Positions 18,397 through 22,971 of a stretch of DNA of 22,971 nt are shown one piece after another. Below the pieces are notes generated by a model that worked only from the letters and a program-made list of their open reading frames with translations, had not been told where the DNA came from and ran no database searches. A program made the position numbers and the translations under genes. Numbering within the stretch: position 1 is the stretch's first letter; each line of letters opens with the position of its first letter. This DNA is from Polysphondylium violaceum (Eukaryota; Evosea; Eumycetozoa; Dictyosteliales; Dictyosteliaceae), in NCBI GenBank assembly GCA_000277445.1, contig AJWJ01000385.1:1-22971 (forward strand), written 5' to 3'.

Positions 18397-20114
18397 ATGA
18401 TTAATCTGACAAACAACAGTACTAGTAGTAATAATAATAATAGCATCAACAATAATGTTAATATCAATCTAATCAATGATATTGATAAAAGATTAGAACA
18501 AAGTTTTATCATTGTCTCGAAAGAATGGATTAAAAGATGTCTTTATTTTCTTTCCACCAACAACGAATATAGATCCAAATACTCTTTTTTATCAAACATT
18601 AGTGGCGGTACTATGAGAGATACTGATAAAGATACATTAACAAATGAAGTATACAAACAATTCCTTTGGTCTGATATAAAGAATACAATAGACGACAACT
18701 GTAGCAATAGAAATAACGCTATCAATGAACAAATGGCAAATGAATACAACACTATAGATATCAAAGATCAAACCCTTCAAGGACCATTTGTATTGCAAAT
18801 CAATAGTATTATCAATATATCAGAATCCTATGAAACGAGATATCAAGACGACAACTCTTTTAATAGAACCTTAAAACTAACACTAACCAATGGAAAGTAT
18901 AGTTTTAATGCTATCGAATATAAACATATTTCTTTTTTCAATCCAAATATACCTCCTGGTACCAAAGTATGCTTAGAAGTTATTTAAAAAATTAATTTAT
19001 TTATTAACATGTTCATTTAAAAAAAAAGGCAATCATTAAAAATGTTCAAATTAAAAGAGGACTGTTATTATTGGATAATACAAATATTAGGTTATTGGGT
19101 GGATTTGTAAAGAGATTGGTTTCAATAAGGGACAATTTCCTTAAAGTAAGAAATAATAGAATCGCAAATATTTTGAAAAATACAAATAATACAAATAATA
19201 ATAATAATAATAATACAAACAATAATAGTAGTAGTAATAATAATAATAGCCGTATTAGTAATAATAATGTTAGTAATCATACAATCGCGAATAATAATAA
19301 TACAATCAATATATCACCTCCGATAAGCAATAGAGTATTTGTTCCAAATAGACTACAGCTAACTAAACCTACAAGTGTGGCACCATCTACAATAACAACA
19401 ACAACAAATACAACCACAGCGACTATATCGATTAACGCAACAACAACAAATACAACACCATTCAAGAGACCATTGTCACCAACTTCAGTATCAACATCAC
19501 CGATATCAGTTAATAGCACAGATGTATCACATATTACAATTGATGATATTGAAGATTTAGGTAATGTTGGTCACAATGATAGTGATGAATTTGATGGATT
19601 TGATGATTTAGATTATGACGATTATGATGCTATGAATGGCTTTAAAGATTTAGATTATAGTGGTACTCAAAATAATGATGATATTTTCTTTTTAAATCAA
19701 GACGATGATGATTATGGTAACGACGATAATGACAATTATCAAGATTATAATCAAAAACATCAAAAAATTAATAACAATCATATATCAACAAATAATAATA
19801 ATAACAATAATAATCGTATTCAATATATTAAAGATATAATTAAAACTGATGGATTTGAAATTAAAATTCCTGGCCTAATGATAATCAAACCAAGAGGAAA
19901 TGGCGATAATACTATAATTCAACTATTTGATGGAATGGATAGTTTAGATGTCCAAATGGATCAAAAAGTATCCAATCAATTTGAAAACAATGATTCTATT
20001 CAAGGAATTGCAACAATTATCGTAAAACAAAGCAATAGTAAGACCACACCTACCTATCATCTCACTAATATAGATTCTGAATATATAGCTCTATTTAACA
20101 ATGATCTCAAATAA
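18397..20114 (+). CDS. rmi1: RMI1, OB-fold subunit of the BLM-Top3 dissolvasome (two exons)
   Basis: Exon 1 is 18397-18966 and exon 2 is 19029-20114. The 62-bp intron (GTATGC to AAAAAG, phase 0) has TATTAAC 21 bases before the acceptor and restores IPPGTK-AIIKNVQIKRGLLL. The frame is open for seven codons upstream without an ATG, so 18397 is the first ATG; 551 residues result. The N-terminal helical part has EWIKRCLYFL and NEVYKQFLWSDIKNTIDDNC. OB-fold 1 (about 125-215) has LQGPFVLQINSIINIS, FNAIEYKHISFFNPNIPPGT and LLLLDNTNIRLLGG, all close to eukaryotic RMI1. A long Asn/Thr/Asp-rich linker follows. The last 90 residues (FEIKIPGLMIIKPRG, IIQLFDGMDSLDV) may be the second OB fold, which binds RMI2 in vertebrates. 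RMI1 stimulates decatenation of double Holliday junctions by Top3 in the nucleus. Confidence 0.88.
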
Positions 20115-20472
20115 TTATTCATTACTCAAAACATAAGTGTGTGTGGTGGTGCCTTCTTTTTTTTTTTTTTTTCCAATTGGAGATGGAGTTGGCACCAAAG
20201 CATAGGAGGTATTAATAAACATCAAGTTCATCATTTTATTCTATATTTATTTATTAAATCTAACTTCAAACAATACCCTTTCTTCAAAAGGCACAACGTC
20301 CTTCGAATTCCCTCGGTTCCTATTTCTTTATTCGTTTTTTTTTTTTACAAAATAAAAATTTGCAATTTTATTTAATTTTAATTTTTATTTAATTTTTTTT
20401 TTTACGAGAGAACGCACCTCACACACCCCACACAGTTTATTTTTACAATTTATTTATTTTTTTTCTTTACCT

Positions 20473-20482
20473 CGGTCGACCG
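20473..20482. promoter_or_regulatory. GC-rich 10-bp palindrome CGGTCGACCG
   Basis: CGGTCGACCG is its own reverse complement and lies in strongly AT-rich DNA, 18 bp before the putative leader intron donor of abcF2. Part of it overlaps a CCTCGG copy. A role as a promoter or leader element is inferred. Confidence 0.4.
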
Positions 20483-20500
20483 TTTTCAACTTGAGTTAAG

Positions 20501-20719
20501 GTAAAAACAAAACACAATTATTTATATTATTATTTAATAACAACACCACAACATCAACATCAACAACGATAGTAATAGTACAATTTTTGAATTCTTTGTG
20601 TTTTATTATTTAATTATTTATAAATCACAAACTATATCATATACACACACACACAAACAAATAATTTGTTTTCGTTCGAAATTTAAACTAATAATATATA
20701 TTATTATAATTTTCTCTAG
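20501..20719 (+). other. Probable 5' leader intron of abcF2
   Basis: A donor-like GTTAAG|GTAAAA at 20501 and a strong acceptor TTTTCTCTAG ending at 20719 bound 219 bp. AACTAAT at 20686-20692 could be the branch site. The acceptor lies 28 bases before the ATG. Splicing here would not alter the protein, so there is no coding test. Confidence 0.4.
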
Positions 20720-20747
20720 TTTATAACAACTATCACTTTTTAAAAAA

Positions 20748-22575
20748 ATGGCTAAAAAAACTACCAGAAAGAATAAATCAAAGGTTGAAGAACAACCACA
20801 AGATGACGAAGCTGTAAGCCAAAAGTTTGAACAAATGAGATTAAATGCATTTACCGCTACTGGTGCACTTACCTCTAAAGAAACTTCAAGAGATGTAGGT
20901 TTTAATTAATTTATATAGTTTTTATTTATTTATCTATTTATATATATTAATAATTTATTAATAAATATAGGTTAAAATTGAACAAGTTACACTTACTTTC
21001 CACGGTAAGGAATTATTAAGTGATACTACTGTAGAAATTAATTTTGGTAGAAGATATGGTCTTATTGGTCAAAATGGATGTGGTAAATCAACATTCTTCC
21101 AATGTTTGGCTGTTAGAGAATTACCAATTCCCGCTCACATTGATATATTCCATCTTTCTGAAGAAGCTCATCCATCAGACAGAACAGCACTCCAAGCTGT
21201 TATTGATGATGTTGAAAAGGAAGTTAAGCGTTTAGAAGCTGAAGAAGAAAGACTTTTGGAAGAAGAAGGTCCAGAAAGTGAAGAACTTTTTGATGTCTAT
21301 GAACGTTTAGAACGTTTAGACCCAACTACATTTATTCCAAGAGCCTCTGAAATTCTTATTGGTCTTGGTTTCACCACTTCCTCTATGCAAAAAAAGACAA
21401 AGGATCTTTCTGGTGGTTGGAGAATGAGAGTATCACTTGCCAAAGCACTTTTCATCAAACCAACACTCTTATTATTAGATGAACCAACCAATCATTTGGA
21501 TTTAGGTGCCTGTGTATGGTTGGAAGAGTATCTCGCCAACTATGATCGTTCACTCATCATTATCTCACATTCACAAGATTTCCTCAATCACGTCTGTACA
21601 AATATCATTCACATGGCCCAATCTAAATTAAAATACTATGGTGGTAACTATGATACCTTTATCAAAACCAAAGCCGAGTTGGAAATCAATCAAATGAAAG
21701 CCTATCACAAACAACAAGAAGAAATTGCTCACATTAAATCTTTTATTGCCTCTTGTGGTACCTATGCCAATCTTGTAAGACAAGGTAAAAGTAAACAAAA
21801 GATCATCGACAAAATGGAGGAAGCCGGTTTGGTTGAAAGAGTTGTCGAAGAAAAGAGATTCAATTTTGCTTTCCCACCATGTGGTGAGCTCGCTCCACCC
21901 ATTATGCATTTTGACAATGTCTCTTTTGCCTACTCTGGTAAAGACGAAGATTGTCTCTATAGAAATTTAGATTTGGCCATCGATTTAGACTCTAGAGTCG
22001 CCTTGGTAGGTCCAAATGGTGTTGGTAAGAGTACCTTACTCAAATTGATGGTCGATCAAATTTTCCCAACCCACGGTTACATCAAAAAACACGGTCATCT
22101 CAAGATTGCTCGTTATCATCAACATGCCGCTGAAGCTCTCGATCTCACCCAAACTCCATTGGACTTTGTCAAATCTAAATTTTCTGCAATGAACAAAGAC
22201 ACTGAAGAATGGAGAAGAGAAATTGGTCGTTTTGGTATCAGTGGTAAAGCCCAAACTGAATTGATTGGCTGTATGAGTGATGGTATCAAATCTCGTTTGA
22301 TTTTCTGTTTGATGGCTCTTGAAAATCCACATCTCTTATTATTAGATGAACCTACTAATCATTTGGATATGGAATGTATTGATGCTCTCGCCGATGCTAT
22401 CAATGAATTCCCAGGTGGTATGGTTTTGGTTTCTCATGATTTCAGATTAATCTCTCAAGTCGCCGAAGAAATTTGGGTTTGTGATAATAAGACTATTACC
22501 AAATGGAATGGTGGTATTGATACCTACAAAGCTAAATTAAAGGCAGATATGATGAACTTAACTAAACAAAAATAA
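20748..22575 (+). CDS. abcF2: ABCF2/Arb1-type ABC ATPase (two coding exons)
   Basis: Exon 1 is 20748-20894 and exon 2 is 20971-22575. The 76-bp intron (GTAGGT to AAATATAG, phase 0) joins SKETSRD to VKIEQVTLTFHG, giving 583 residues. The protein has two ABC domains and no membrane segments, as in the ABCF class. Domain 1 has Walker A GQNGCGKS (82-89), signature LSGGW (195-199) and Walker B LLLLDEP (D219). The linker (about 265-320) is helical and charged. Domain 2 has Walker A GPNGVGKS (396-403), a variant signature CMSDGIKSR in place of LSGGQ, and Walker B LLLLDEP (D508). An SDG variant in the second domain is normal in ABCF2/Arb1. In yeast, Arb1 acts in 40S and 60S ribosome biogenesis and shuttles between nucleus and cytoplasm. 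The N-terminus MAKKTTRKNKSK is basic. Codon use is the most regular in the window, in keeping with high expression. Confidence 0.95.
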
Positions 22576-22751
22576 AATGATAATAATAATAAAAATAATT
22601 AATATTACTACAATCCAAATTTATGTGTTTTTTTTTTTTTTTCTTCAAAAATGAGGATTTTTCCACAAAAAAAAGATATCTATAGATTTAGAAGACAAGG
22701 ATTTTATTGTTGTTGTTCCACCTACTACTATAATATATTAATATATTCATT
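22576..22751. other. Convergent 3' region between abcF2 and the right-edge gene
   Basis: A 176-bp AT-rich gap with a T14 run (about 22628-22641), an A8 run and a short GTT repeat lies between two convergent stops. Nothing else was recognised in it. Confidence 0.6.
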
Positions 22752-22971
22752 TCAAACTGAAAGAATTGGGAAATAGTTTTCGTTAAGACAATCACTTTTG
22801 TGTTCATGAGACATGGGAAGTGTCCATGCACCTTCTTTTATCCACTTTAGATAAAGTTCAATAATTTTACAACGAGGCCCATTGTTTTTGAATGGGGAGT
22901 ATTTAACCAACTGTTCATGCCACTCTTTTAATATCTGGGGATCATTTCTCCAGGCAAAATATTTTTTATAC
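22752..22971 (-). CDS. C-terminal end of an unrecognised gene, cut by the right edge
   Basis: On the minus strand an open frame enters from the right edge and ends at TGA (22754-22752), with 72 visible residues. The sequence is well mixed and protein-like, unlike the low-complexity noise elsewhere: KYFAWRNDPQILKEWHEQLV, KYSPFKNNGPRCKIIELYLK, then WIKEGAWTLPMSHE and a tail CLNENYFPILSV. It is rich in Trp and other aromatic residues. I do not recognise the family. The stop is TGA whereas every other stop in the window is TAA, so the true end might involve a splice or the gene might be decayed; a normal rare TGA stop is the simplest reading. Confidence 0.6.
   Translation of the reverse strand, partial: YKKYFAWRNDPQILKEWHEQLVKYSPFKNNGPRCKIIELYLKWIKEGAWTLPMSHEHKSDCLNENYFPILSV

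Larger units (their letters stand above)
20115..20747. promoter_or_regulatory. Intergenic and leader region upstream of abcF2
   Basis: These 633 bp follow the RMI1 stop on the same strand. T-runs lie at 20158-20172, 20336-20346 and 20393-20403. GGCACAACG (20290-20298) and two CCTCGG copies (20311-20316, 20470-20475) stand out. A GC-rich palindrome lies at 20473-20482, and a probable leader intron occupies 20501-20719. A (CA)n stretch lies at 20643-20656. The frame at 20139-20375 is low-complexity and is not called as a gene. Confidence 0.55.

Noticed and set aside
20139-20375. Plus-strand frame of 78 codons upstream of abcF2
   Set aside because: T-run-derived Phe-rich sequence in a leader or promoter region, with no conserved features.
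1-22971. tRNA genes, dictyostelid class I RNAs, CRISPR arrays, transposons or virus-derived elements
   Set aside because: No cloverleaf with B-box, no conserved CCTTACAGCAA element, no repeat-spacer array and no transposase, integrase or reverse-transcriptase motifs were seen in any frame.

Overview
The window looks like nuclear DNA of a dictyostelid social amoeba (Amoebozoa). The reasons are AT-rich intergenic DNA with long A and T runs, coding stretches full of Asn, Gln, Ser and Thr homopolymers, short introns of about 59-86 bp, almost exclusive use of TAA stops, and compact alternating gene orientation. The intergenic DNA holds many GT-rich patches and several coding regions are fairly GC-rich, which suggests a dictyostelid other than D. 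discoideum (Cavenderia-like is a guess). No tRNA, rRNA, CRISPR, transposon or virus-derived element was recognised.

Layout, left to right. (1) 1-1337, minus: the splicing factor ESS2/DGCR14, running off the left edge. (2) 1633-3327, plus: a CUE-like / three CCCH fingers / DUF1771 / Smr protein. (3) 3379-6614, minus: a large secreted Thr-Pro-repeat protein in two exons. (4) 7726-10050, minus: a PAK/STE20-type protein kinase in two exons. (5) 10896-12350, plus: a mitochondrial DUF185 (MidA/NDUFAF7-related) methyltransferase. (6) 12472-14385, minus: a Gln/Asn/Pro-rich low-complexity protein in two exons. (7) 15467-16547, plus: the rRNA-processing factor RRP36 in three exons. (8) 16904-18087, minus: an unrecognised, probably mitochondrial protein whose start lies in a tiny first exon. 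(9) 18397-20114, plus: RMI1, the OB-fold partner of the BLM/Top3 dissolvasome, in two exons. (10) 20748-22575, plus: the ribosome-biogenesis ATPase ABCF2/Arb1 in two coding exons, probably with a leader intron. (11) 22752-22971, minus: the C-terminal end of an unrecognised gene.

Eight coding introns were placed by joining open frames. Every junction keeps the frame, and where the family is known (ESS2 has none; kinase, RRP36, RMI1, ABCF2) it restores the family's sequence. All eight introns carry a CTAAY/TTAAY branch-like site near the 3' end. The genes are mostly housekeeping: RNA processing (ESS2, RRP36), ribosome assembly (RRP36, ABCF2), genome stability (RMI1) and mitochondrial functions (genes 5 and 8). 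They form no obvious operon-like or defence system. The most notable points are candidate regulatory elements: an 18-bp perfect palindrome between genes 8 and 9, a motif set shared upstream of the two ribosome-biogenesis genes, a 10-bp inverted repeat bracketing a T28 run before gene 5, and a GC-rich palindrome before gene 10. The uncharacterised genes 3, 6, 8 and 11 also merit a look.
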